In this document: positions 1-6,119 of the stretch, one piece after another | Position numbering within the stretch: the first letter of the stretch is position 1 | How the letters are laid out: each line of letters opens with the position of its first letter | DNA from: Betaproteobacteria bacterium | GTDB lineage: Bacteria; Pseudomonadota; Gammaproteobacteria; Burkholderiales; SG8-39 | Reading direction: 5' to 3' | NCBI GenBank assembly: GCA_027317055.1 | Contig: DAHVFK010000091.1 | Location: 1 to 10,035 of the forward strand | Length of the DNA: 10,035 nucleotides | The notes under the pieces: generated by a model | What the model saw: only the letters and a program-made list of their open reading frames with translations | Told to the model about the DNA's origin: nothing | The model's database searches: none | Translations under genes and position numbers: made by a program

Positions 1-1
1 C

Positions 2-667
2 ACCCTCACCGCCATCGTCGGCCCGAACGGCGCCGGCAAGACCACCTACTTCAACCTCATCTCGGGCCAGCTCAGGGCCTCGAGCGGCCGGGTGTCGCTG
101 TTCGGCGAGGACATCACCTCGCTCGGCGCGCCGGCGCGCACGCGGCGCGGGGTGGGACGCGCGTTCCAGCTCACCAACCTGTTTCCGCGCCTCACGGTGC
201 TCGAGAACGTGCGCCTCGCGGTGCAGGCGCGCGCCGGCATGGGCAAGGACCTGTGGTCGATGTGGGGCCGCCACGTCGAGCTGATCGAGCAGGCCGAGCA
301 CACCCTGCAGCGCGTGGCGCTGGCCGACAAGCGCGACCTGGCGGCCGCCACGCTGCCGCACGGCGACCAGCGGAAGCTCGAGGTCGCGATCCTGCTCGCG
401 CTCGAGCCCGAGGTGTTCATGTTCGACGAGCCCACAGCAGGTATGAGTGTCGACGAAGTCCCAAATGTTTTGTTTCTGATAGAAGAACTAAAAAAAATGG
501 GAGACAAGACAATCCTTCTCGTCGAGCACAAGATGGACGTGGTGAGATCCCTTGCGGACCGCATCATCGTGCTGCACCAGGGCGAACTGGTGGCCGACGG
601 CGCACCCGACGAGGTCATCGCCTCGCCGATCGTGCAGGAAGCCTATCTCGGGGTGGCGCGTGTCTGA
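2..667 (+). CDS. livG: LIV-type ABC transporter ATP-binding protein, LivG-like (5' partial)
   Basis: This is one of two cytoplasmic ATPases of a branched-chain-amino-acid-type (HAAT) importer; it would hydrolyse ATP to drive uptake through the LivH/LivM-like permeases. The reading frame is open from base 2, giving 221 visible residues. The true start lies upstream, and roughly the first 30 residues are missing. Visible motifs are Walker A GPNGAGKTT (fragment residues 7-15), Q-loop FQLTNLFPRLTV, a signature region reading LPHGDQRKLEVA, Walker B VFMFDEP, the D-loop region and H-loop LLVEHKMDVV. The ending, IASPIVQEAYLG, is typical of LivG. The signature has Pro where the consensus LSGGQ has Ser. 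Bases about 441-520 are strikingly AT-rich (about 37% G+C by hand count) and use codons unlike the rest of the gene, yet the protein reads through normally. The gene overlaps the livF-like start. Family assignment is firm; substrate is unknown. Confidence 0.93.
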   Translation, partial: TLTAIVGPNGAGKTTYFNLISGQLRASSGRVSLFGEDITSLGAPARTRRGVGRAFQLTNLFPRLTVLENVRLAVQARAGMGKDLWSMWGRHVELIEQAEHTLQRVALADKRDLAAATLPHGDQRKLEVAILLALEPEVFMFDEPTAGMSVDEVPNVLFLIEELKKMGDKTILLVEHKMDVVRSLADRIIVLHQGELVADGAPDEVIASPIVQEAYLGVARV

Positions 668-1385
668 GGCGATGCTCTCGCTCGCCGGGGTGAACACCCA
701 CATCGGCCAGTACCACATCCTGCAGGGGGTGGACTTCGAGGTGCCGCGCGGCAGCCTGACCATGCTGCTGGGCAGGAACGGCGCAGGCAAGACCACCTGC
801 CTGCGCACCATCATGGGAATGTGGCGCGCCTCTGCGGGCCGCGTCTTGTGCGGCGCAAGCGAGATCCAGGACATGAAGACGCCCGAGATCGCGCGCCTGG
901 GCATCGCCTACGTGCCCGAGAACATGGGCATCTTCGCCGGGCTGACGGTGCGCGAGAACATGCTGCTCGCCGCGCGCGGCGGCGCGCCGGACGAAAAGCG
1001 CCTAGCCTGGATCTTTGGCCTGTTCCCGGCGCTCGAGAAGTTCTGGCAGACGGCCGCCGGCAACCTTTCAGGCGGCCAGAAGCAGATGCTGGCGATCGCG
1101 CGCGCGATCGTCGAGCCGAGAAAGCTGCTGCTGGTCGACGAGCCGACCAAGGGTCTCGCGCCCGCGATCATCGGCAACATGATCGAAGCCTTCCGCGAGC
1201 TCAAGCGCACCGACACCACGATCCTGGTGGTGGAGCAGAACTTCCATTTCGCGCAATCCCTCGGCGACGCCGTGGCGGTGATGGACTCGGGCCGCATCGT
1301 TCACCGCGGGCGCATGGACGCGCTGGCGGCCGACTCGGCGCTGCAGGCGAAGCTGCTCGGCCTGTCGCTCGAGGCGCACCCGTGA
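660..1385 (+). CDS. livF: LIV-type ABC transporter ATP-binding protein, LivF-like
   Basis: This is the second cytoplasmic ATPase of the importer, expected to pair with the LivG-like subunit. From the GTG at 660 it has 241 residues, the usual LivF size. Motifs are Walker A GRNGAGKTT (38-46), signature LSGGQ (136-140), Walker B LLLVDEP (156-162) and VEQN (191-194) at the switch position, where LivF proteins commonly have Asn rather than His. I chose GTG 660 because it gives an N-terminus MSEAMLSLAG that resembles homologs and overlaps the livG stop by 8 bases, with a G-rich stretch (GGGGTGG, 650-656) just before it. ATG 672 is the alternative and would give 237 residues; its only purine-rich match, GAGG at 667-670, is too close to serve it. 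The 3' end overlaps the livH-like gene by 4 bases (GTGA), which implies coupled translation. Confidence 0.92.
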   Translation: MSEAMLSLAGVNTHIGQYHILQGVDFEVPRGSLTMLLGRNGAGKTTCLRTIMGMWRASAGRVLCGASEIQDMKTPEIARLGIAYVPENMGIFAGLTVRENMLLAARGGAPDEKRLAWIFGLFPALEKFWQTAAGNLSGGQKQMLAIARAIVEPRKLLLVDEPTKGLAPAIIGNMIEAFRELKRTDTTILVVEQNFHFAQSLGDAVAVMDSGRIVHRGRMDALAADSALQAKLLGLSLEAHP

Positions 1386-2353
1386 AGCGCAACGGGCTGC
1401 CGCTCGCGCTGCTCGCGGTGCTGGTCCTGGGCGCGCTGCCGCTGGTCGCGAGCCTGCCGATCTGGATCACGCTGACGGTGGCGGGCCTGGCGATGGGGAT
1501 GATGATCTTCATGATGGCCTCGGGCCTGACCCTGGTTTTCGGTCTGATGGACGTGATGAACTTCGCCCACGGCGTGTTCATCTCGGTCGGCGCCTACGCC
1601 GCGGCTTCGGTGCTGCTGGCGCTCAAAGGCCAAGCCCAGGCGCCCGGGCTTGCGGCCAACCTGCTCGCGATCGGCCCGGCGGTGCTGGCGGCGATGGCGC
1701 TCGCGGCCGCGCTCGGCTGGTTCTTCGAGCGCGTCATCATCCGGCCGGTGTACGGCGACCACCTGCGCCAGATCCTGGTCACCATGGGCGGCCTGATCGT
1801 GGTCGAGCAGCTGATCATCGTGATCTGGGGACCGGACCTGATCCCGCTCCCGCGCCCGGCGGCGCTCACCGGCTCGTTCATCTTCGGCGACGCGGCGATC
1901 GAGCGCTACCGCGTACTGGCGGTCGCGGTGGGCCTGGCGCTTTTCGGCGCGATGTGGCTGCTGCTCAACCGCACCCGCATCGGGCTGCTGGTGCGCGCCG
2001 GGGTCGAGAACGCCGAGATGGTCGAGGCGCTCGGCTACCGCATCCGGCGCTTGTTCGTCGGCGTGTTCGTCGCCGGCAGCGCGCTCGCGGGTCTCGGCGG
2101 CGCGATGTGGGCCATGTACCAGGAGTCGGTCAACGTCCAGATGGGCATGCAGGTGCTGGTGATGATCTTCATCGTGGTGATCATCGGCGGGCTGGGATCG
2201 GTCAGCGGCTGCTTCGTCGGTGCGCTGCTGGTCGGGCTGATGGCGAACTACACCGGCTTTCTCGCGCCCAAGCTCGCGCTCGGCTCGAACATCCTGCTGA
2301 TGGTCCTGGTGCTGCTGTGGCGCCCGCGCGGGCTCTACCCGGTGGCGAAATGA
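1382..2353 (+). CDS. livH: LIV-type ABC transporter permease, LivH-like
   Basis: This is an inner-membrane permease subunit of the HAAT importer, forming the translocation pore with the LivM-like subunit. It has 323 residues and about eight hydrophobic segments. Family hallmarks are the N-terminal GLTLVFGLMDVMNFAHG (residues 48-64), the cytoplasmic coupling loop LLVRAGVENAEMVEALGYR (202-220), the glycine-rich IIGGLGSVSGCFVGALLVGL (267-286) and the C-terminal WRPRGLYP. The start is GTG at 1382, overlapping the livF stop as GTGA, with GAGG at 1371-1374 spaced 7 bases upstream. The stop overlaps the next start by 4 bases. The family's usual length is about 290-310 residues, so it is complete. 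Substrate cannot be read from the permease. Confidence 0.93.
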   Translation: MKRNGLPLALLAVLVLGALPLVASLPIWITLTVAGLAMGMMIFMMASGLTLVFGLMDVMNFAHGVFISVGAYAAASVLLALKGQAQAPGLAANLLAIGPAVLAAMALAAALGWFFERVIIRPVYGDHLRQILVTMGGLIVVEQLIIVIWGPDLIPLPRPAALTGSFIFGDAAIERYRVLAVAVGLALFGAMWLLLNRTRIGLLVRAGVENAEMVEALGYRIRRLFVGVFVAGSALAGLGGAMWAMYQESVNVQMGMQVLVMIFIVVIIGGLGSVSGCFVGALLVGLMANYTGFLAPKLALGSNILLMVLVLLWRPRGLYPVAK

Positions 2354-3354
2354 TCCGCTCGCTGCTCTCGGGCGACCTGCCCCGCAGCCGCGCGCTCGCT
2401 GCGGCGCTCGCGCTGGTGCTGGCCGCGCTGGTGCTGGCGCCTTTCATCTTTCCCGGCACGCGCTCGCTCGACGTGGCGGCCAAGATCGCGGTATTCGTGG
2501 TGCTGGCCGCGAGCTACGACCTGCTGCTCGGCTACACCGGGGTGGTGTCCTTCGCGCACACCATGTTCTTCGGTATCGGCGGCTACGGCATCGGCCTCGC
2601 GGCGGCGAACTGGGGTTCGGGCTGGGGCAGCCTGGCGGCCGGCAGCGTGCTTGCGCTCGCGCTTTCGGCCGCGATCGCCTTCGCCGTCGGCCTGCTCAGC
2701 CTTCGCGTGCGGGCGATCTTCTTCGCCATGATCACGCTCGCGGTGGCGGCGTTCTTCCAGATCCTCGCCTCGCAGCTGTCGTGGCTCACCGGCGGCGAGG
2801 ACGGAATCAATTTCAGCCTGCCCCGGCTGCTGCATCCGCGCCTCGCGTCCTACTACCTGGTGCTGGCGGCCTCGACGGTGCTCTTTCTCGCGCTGCTGCG
2901 CATCGTCAACTCGCCGTTCGGCCGCGTGCTGCTGTCGATCCGCGAGAACGAGTTCCGCGCCGAGGCGCTCGGCACCCGCACGGTTTACTACCGCACCGTG
3001 GCCAACTGCGTCGGCGCGCTCGGCGCGACCGCGGCCGGGCTGCTGTACGCGGTCTGGCTGCGCTACACCGGGCCCGCGGCGACGCTGTCGTTCGACATCA
3101 TGGTCGACATCCTGCTCATGGTCGTGATCGGCGGCATGGGCACGATGTACGGCTCGGTGCTCGGCGCCACGATCTTCGTCCTGGCGCAGAGCTACCTGCG
3201 CGACCTGATGAAGCTCGCCAGCGGCGCGGTGAGCGGCGTGCCGCTGCTGCCCGACCTGCTGCACCCCGACCGCTGGCTGCTGTGGCTCGGGGTGCTCTTT
3301 ATCTTGTGCGTCTATTACTTTCCGACGGGCATCGTGGGACGACTGCGAAAATGA
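2350..3354 (+). CDS. livM: LIV-type ABC transporter permease, LivM-like
   Basis: This is the second inner-membrane permease of the importer. It has 334 residues and many hydrophobic segments. Recognisable motifs are YDLLLGYTGVVSFAH (residues 56-70) followed by a glycine-rich FFGIGGYG, the cytoplasmic coupling loop LLSIRENEFRAEALGTRT, and near the C-terminus VVIGGMGTMYGSVLGA and FPTGIVG, all standard for LivM. The ATG at 2350 overlaps the livH stop by 4 bases (ATGA) and the stop overlaps the hydrolase start in the same way. The N-terminal stretch before the first conserved motif is relatively short, as in compact LivM proteins without the extended N-terminal domain found in E. coli LivM. The call is confident for family, not for substrate. 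Confidence 0.92.
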   Translation: MIRSLLSGDLPRSRALAAALALVLAALVLAPFIFPGTRSLDVAAKIAVFVVLAASYDLLLGYTGVVSFAHTMFFGIGGYGIGLAAANWGSGWGSLAAGSVLALALSAAIAFAVGLLSLRVRAIFFAMITLAVAAFFQILASQLSWLTGGEDGINFSLPRLLHPRLASYYLVLAASTVLFLALLRIVNSPFGRVLLSIRENEFRAEALGTRTVYYRTVANCVGALGATAAGLLYAVWLRYTGPAATLSFDIMVDILLMVVIGGMGTMYGSVLGATIFVLAQSYLRDLMKLASGAVSGVPLLPDLLHPDRWLLWLGVLFILCVYYFPTGIVGRLRK

Positions 3355-4184
3355 TGTCGAAATACGTGATCTGCGAGGGGCGCGAGATCCACTACACCGA
3401 GTGGGGCGCTGGCAAAAAGGAGACGCTGATCGCCTGGCACGGCCTGGCGCGCACCGGGCGCGACATGGACGACATCGCCGCGCACCTCGCACCGCGCTAC
3501 CGCGTGATCTGCCCCGACACCATCGGCCGCGGGCTCTCGCAGTGGAGCCCCGAGCCGGCGAAGGAGTACTGCCTCGAGTTCTACGCCAGGCTCGCGCTGT
3601 CGCTCGCCGACCGGCTCGGGCTGGACGACTTTCACTGGCTCGGCACCTCGATGGGCGGCGCGCTCGGCATCAAGCTCGCGGCGGGCGCCCTCAAGGGGCG
3701 CATCCGCCGCCTGATCCTGAACGACATCGGCCCCAAGCTCGGCGAAGCCGCGCTCGAGCGCATCCGCAGCTACGCCGGCAGCCCGCCGCAGTTCGAGCGC
3801 GTGAGCGAGCTCGAGGACTACTTCCGCACCGTATACAAGCCCTTCGGCTGGATGTCGGATGAGCAGTGGCGCCGCCTGACCGAAACCTCGGTGCGGCGCC
3901 TGCCCGACGGGATGCTAACGCCGCACTACGACCCGAACATGGTGCTTCAGTTCACGCACCACCCGCACGACTACGACCAGTGGCAGGCCTGGGACGCGAT
4001 CGACGTGCCCACGTTGTGCCTGCGCGGCGAAGCCTCGGACCTCCTGCTCGCCGACATCGCCGAGGAGATGCGCAAACGCGGCCCGCGCGCGGTGGTGGTC
4101 ACCATCGCCGGCTGCGGCCACGCCCCGGCGCTCAACGTCCCCGATCAATTCGCGCTCGTGGAAAGATTCCTGAACGGCAAATAA
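3351..4184 (+). CDS. Alpha/beta hydrolase, last gene of the liv-type operon
   Basis: This is a cytoplasmic alpha/beta-fold hydrolase of 277 residues with no signal peptide or membrane segment. The oxyanion-hole motif is WHG (residues 29-31). The nucleophile elbow is GTSMGG with Ser100, the probable acid is Asp230 in LRGEASD, and the catalytic His257 lies in GCGHAPAL. A cap domain fits residues about 125-200, including YFRTVYKPFGWMSDEQW. The start overlaps the livM stop (ATGA at 3351); a second ATG follows at 3354, so either Met could be used. Its place as the final, translationally linked gene suggests it acts on the transporter's cargo, for example an ester or amide, but substrate and reaction are unknown. 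Closest-sounding families are esterases and hydrolases of the MhpC/PcaD type; I cannot narrow it further. Confidence 0.88.
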   Translation: MMSKYVICEGREIHYTEWGAGKKETLIAWHGLARTGRDMDDIAAHLAPRYRVICPDTIGRGLSQWSPEPAKEYCLEFYARLALSLADRLGLDDFHWLGTSMGGALGIKLAAGALKGRIRRLILNDIGPKLGEAALERIRSYAGSPPQFERVSELEDYFRTVYKPFGWMSDEQWRRLTETSVRRLPDGMLTPHYDPNMVLQFTHHPHDYDQWQAWDAIDVPTLCLRGEASDLLLADIAEEMRKRGPRAVVVTIAGCGHAPALNVPDQFALVERFLNGK

Positions 4185-4206
4185 ATCGACTCTGACCCCG
4201 ATTATT
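4184..4206. repeat. Short imperfect inverted repeat in the convergent junction
   Basis: Only 24 bases (4185-4208) separate the hydrolase stop from the end of tatC on the other strand. They contain AATCG (4184-4188) and CGATT (4199-4203), which extend to an 8-base AT-rich pairing (AATAAATCG with CGATTATT) if one T is bulged, around the loop ACTCTGACCC. It is weak as a bidirectional terminator because it has no GC-rich stem. The string ACTCTGACCCC (complement GGGGTCAGAGT) resembles a phrase I recall in REP-like short repeats of proteobacteria; that is memory, not a search result. Confidence 0.35.
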
Positions 4207-4208
4207 CG

Positions 4209-5003
4209 TTAACTGCGATCGAGCTCGCGCTCGATTTCCTCGTCGCTCAGCGGCTTGTCCTCGCCGCCTTCCTTCGCTTCGGCGGCGCGCTTGGAGACGA
4301 AGCGGGCGAAGAACAGGCCCGCCTCGTACAGCAGGCACATCGGCACCGCGAGCATGAACTGCGAAATCACGTCGGGCGGGGTGATGACGGCGGCGGCAAT
4401 GAAGGCGCCGACGATGACGTAGGGGCGCGCGGCGCGCAGCTTCTCGACGCTCACCACGCCCATGCGCACCAGCACCATGACGATGATCGGGATCTCGAAG
4501 GTGACGCCGAAGGCGAGGAACATGGTGATAACGAAGCTGAAGTAGGCCTCGATGTCCGGCGCCGGCGTGATGCTCTTGGGCGCGAAGTGCTGAATGAAGG
4601 TGAACACCCGCACGAACACGACGTAGTAGCAGAACGCGACGCCGGAGAGGAACAGCACGGTGCTGCTGACCACCACCGGCAGCGCGAGCTTGCGCTCGTG
4701 CGCGTACAGGCCGGGCGCGACGAAGGCCCAGGCCTGGTAGAGCACGTAGGGCAGCGCGACCAGGAAGGCGACCAGCGCGGTCACCTTCATCGGCACCAGG
4801 AACGGCGTCACCACGCCGATCGCGATCATCTTGCTGCCCTGGGGCAGGGCGCGCATCAGCGGCAGCGACAGAAAGTCGTAGATCGTCCCCGCGCCGGGCC
4901 ATAGGTACAGCCCGACGAACACCACCAGCACCGCTGCCACCGCGTGTACCAGCCGCTGCCGCAGCTCGATCAGGTGCGAGATGAAGGATTCCTGGGTGGT
5001 CAT
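4209..5003 (-). CDS. tatC: Sec-independent protein translocase subunit TatC
   Basis: TatC is the polytopic inner-membrane receptor that, with TatB, binds twin-arginine signal peptides of folded exported proteins. The protein has 264 residues and six predicted membrane spans. Conserved features are the N-terminal FISHLIELRQRL, the first periplasmic-loop segment WAFVAPGLYAHERK with the conserved Glu, FGVTFEIPI with the membrane Glu, and ITPPDVISQFMLAVPM with the Asp of the last helices. The hydrophilic tail (from about 240) is rich in Lys and Glu, ending ELDRS. The ATG at 5003 overlaps the tatB stop by 4 bases, so the two are probably translated together. It is the last gene of the minus-strand his-hit-tat run and converges on the hydrolase gene. 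Confidence 0.97.
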   Translation of the reverse strand: MTTQESFISHLIELRQRLVHAVAAVLVVFVGLYLWPGAGTIYDFLSLPLMRALPQGSKMIAIGVVTPFLVPMKVTALVAFLVALPYVLYQAWAFVAPGLYAHERKLALPVVVSSTVLFLSGVAFCYYVVFVRVFTFIQHFAPKSITPAPDIEAYFSFVITMFLAFGVTFEIPIIVMVLVRMGVVSVEKLRAARPYVIVGAFIAAAVITPPDVISQFMLAVPMCLLYEAGLFFARFVSKRAAEAKEGGEDKPLSDEEIERELDRS

Positions 5004-5431
5004 GCTTGCTTCGCCGGCGCCGCGGGCTTGTCCGGCTCAGCGGCAACGTCGGGCGCGGCGGCCCCTCCGGGCACGGCGGGCGGCTCGGGCGCAGCAGGCG
5101 ACTCCGGCATCGCCGCCGTCTCGGGCGCAACTGACTTCTCCTCGACCGCCTCGGCGACCGTCTTGTTGAGGTCCTGCTCGGTCTTGCTGAGCTCGCTGCG
5201 CACCGAAGTCTCGACCTCGGTCGCGGCCTCTTTCATCGAGTCGCGCATCTTGCGCAGCTCGTCGAACTCCATTTCACGGCTGATGTCGGCCTTGACGTCC
5301 GCCACGTAGCGCTGCAGCCGCCCGGCCAGATGACCGACGGTGCGCGCCACGCCGGGCAGGCGCTCCGGTCCGATCACGATCAGCGCGACCACGCCGATCA
5401 CCATCAGTTCGGTGAATCCGATATCGAACAC
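5000..5431 (-). CDS. tatB: Sec-independent protein translocase subunit TatB
   Basis: TatB forms the substrate-receptor complex with TatC. The 143-residue protein starts MFDIGFTELMVIGVVALIVI, a single N-terminal membrane helix with Glu8, followed by the hinge GPERLP, an amphipathic helix (about 27-60) and a charged stretch. From about residue 100 the tail is Ala/Pro/Glu-rich and low in complexity, as in many TatB proteins. The start codon is GTG (5431-5429 on the minus strand). I see no good Shine-Dalgarno sequence before it. The 77-base gap between tatA and tatB holds a terminator-like hairpin, so tatB expression may be held below tatA. The 3' end overlaps tatC by 4 bases. Confidence 0.96.
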   Translation of the reverse strand: MFDIGFTELMVIGVVALIVIGPERLPGVARTVGHLAGRLQRYVADVKADISREMEFDELRKMRDSMKEAATEVETSVRSELSKTEQDLNKTVAEAVEEKSVAPETAAMPESPAAPEPPAVPGGAAAPDVAAEPDKPAAPAKQA

Positions 5432-5456
5432 GGCGGCTTTGTGGGGTCCGGAGATG

Positions 5457-5479
5457 AAAAGGGCGCCCGCTGGGCGCCC
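5457..5479 (-). terminator. Terminator-like hairpin between tatA and tatB
   Basis: Read on the minus strand, the 8-base arm GGGCGCCC (5479-5472) is followed by the loop AGC and a second GGGCGCCC (5468-5461), then TTTT (5460-5457). Because GGGCGCCC is its own complement, the arms are both direct and inverted repeats and pair perfectly. A GC-only stem directly followed by T4 is the form of an intrinsic terminator, though the T-tract is short. It lies about 30 bases after the tatA stop and about 26 bases before the tatB GTG start, so partial termination here would lower tatBC relative to tatA. Confidence 0.7.
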
Positions 5480-5508
5480 GTTAGAAGGAGGTTCGGCGGT
5501 GGGGGATA

Positions 5509-5742
5509 CTAGGCCTTGCTCTCGGTCTTGCTCTTGACCTCGCCCTCGACCGTCTTACCCGTCACCTGCGGCGCGGAACCGGCGTCGCCGCCCTTGTCGG
5601 CGCTGCCCTCGCGCATGCCTTCCTTGAACCCGCGCACCGCCCCGCCCAGGTCGGCGCCCATGTTGCGCAGCTTCTTGGTGCCGAAAATCATCATCACGAT
5701 GACCAGCACGATCAGCCAGTGCCAGATGCTGAATGAACCCAT
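5509..5742 (-). CDS. tatA: Sec-independent protein translocase subunit TatA
   Basis: TatA is the small inner-membrane protein that oligomerises on TatBC to let folded twin-arginine substrates cross. The 77-residue protein has an N-terminal membrane helix (about residues 4-20, IWHWLIVLVIVMMIFG), the FGTKKLRNMG hinge, an amphipathic helix (LGGAVRGFKEGMRE) and a charged, disordered tail. Length and motifs match TatA rather than TatB. The ATG at 5742 has a strong Shine-Dalgarno AGGAGG five bases upstream, which overlaps the stop codon of the HIT gene. This is one of the strongest ribosome-binding sites in the window, and a hairpin follows the gene, so TatA is probably made in excess of TatB and TatC. 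Confidence 0.97.
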   Translation of the reverse strand: MGSFSIWHWLIVLVIVMMIFGTKKLRNMGADLGGAVRGFKEGMREGSADKGGDAGSAPQVTGKTVEGEVKSKTESKA

Positions 5743-5747
5743 AAGAA

Positions 5748-5753
5748 CCTCCT
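5748..5753 (-). promoter_or_regulatory. Strong ribosome-binding site of tatA
   Basis: The minus strand reads AGGAGG, then TTCTT, then ATG, a full-consensus Shine-Dalgarno with 5-base spacing. It overlaps the last two bases read of the HIT-gene stop codon. This contrasts with the weak initiation context of tatB. Confidence 0.85.
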
Positions 5754-6111
5754 ATTTTCTCCGCTGGATCATGGGGCCAAGCGGATCCGGCCCTCCGATC
5801 ACGTGCATGTGCAAATGATACACCTCCTGGTTGCCTACCCGGCCGGTGTTGATGATGGCGCGAAAACCGTCGCTTGCGCCTTCCTTTCTCGCCAGCTCCC
5901 CGGCCAGCGCCAGCATCTTGCCCAGCGTGCGGTGCTGCGCCATGCCGGCCTCGTACAGCGACGCCAGGTGCTCCTTGGGGATGAGCATGAAGTGCACCGG
6001 CGCCAGCGGCCGGATGTCGTGGAAGGCGAGCACGTCGTCGTCCTCGTAGACCTTCTGCGCCGGGATTTCGCCGCGCACGATCTTGCAGAAAAGGCAGTTC
6101 GGATCGTTCAT
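5752..6111 (-). CDS. HIT-family nucleotide-binding hydrolase (HinT/PKCI-like)
   Basis: This is a small cytoplasmic histidine-triad protein of 119 residues; family members hydrolyse purine nucleoside phosphoramidates and related substrates. The hallmark HxHxHxx motif is HLHMHVIGG with His99, His101 and His103, where the middle His is the expected nucleophile. The N-terminus MNDPNCLFCKIVRGEIPA has the CxxC pair (Cys6, Cys9) of the zinc-containing HinT branch, and PKEHL (45-49) and VGNQEVYH complete the fold signature. I chose ATG 6111, not an upstream start, because it matches the family N-terminus and has AGGGG five bases upstream. It lies 8 bases after the hisE stop and is followed by tatA. 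A HIT gene between hisE and tatA is a recurrent betaproteobacterial arrangement; its link to either pathway is unclear. Confidence 0.94.
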   Translation of the reverse strand: MNDPNCLFCKIVRGEIPAQKVYEDDDVLAFHDIRPLAPVHFMLIPKEHLASLYEAGMAQHRTLGKMLALAGELARKEGASDGFRAIINTGRVGNQEVYHLHMHVIGGPDPLGPMIQRRK

Positions 6112-6119
6112 CGTCGCCC

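Noticed and set aside
437..556. AT-rich island as a mobile-element insertion
   Set aside because: The livG-like protein reads straight through with family-like residues, and there are no terminal repeats or target duplications; an insertion would have broken the ATPase.
2335..3492. Long open frame on the minus strand opposite livM and the hydrolase start (about 385 codons)
   Set aside because: It is a GC-driven shadow: the translation is dominated by Arg, Ala, Gln, His and Glu with no recognisable motif, while the plus strand encodes clear LivM and hydrolase proteins.
4184..4206. A bidirectional intrinsic terminator in the convergent junction
   Set aside because: The pairing is AT-rich with a bulge, and the run after it is not a T-tract; it is too weak to call as a terminator.
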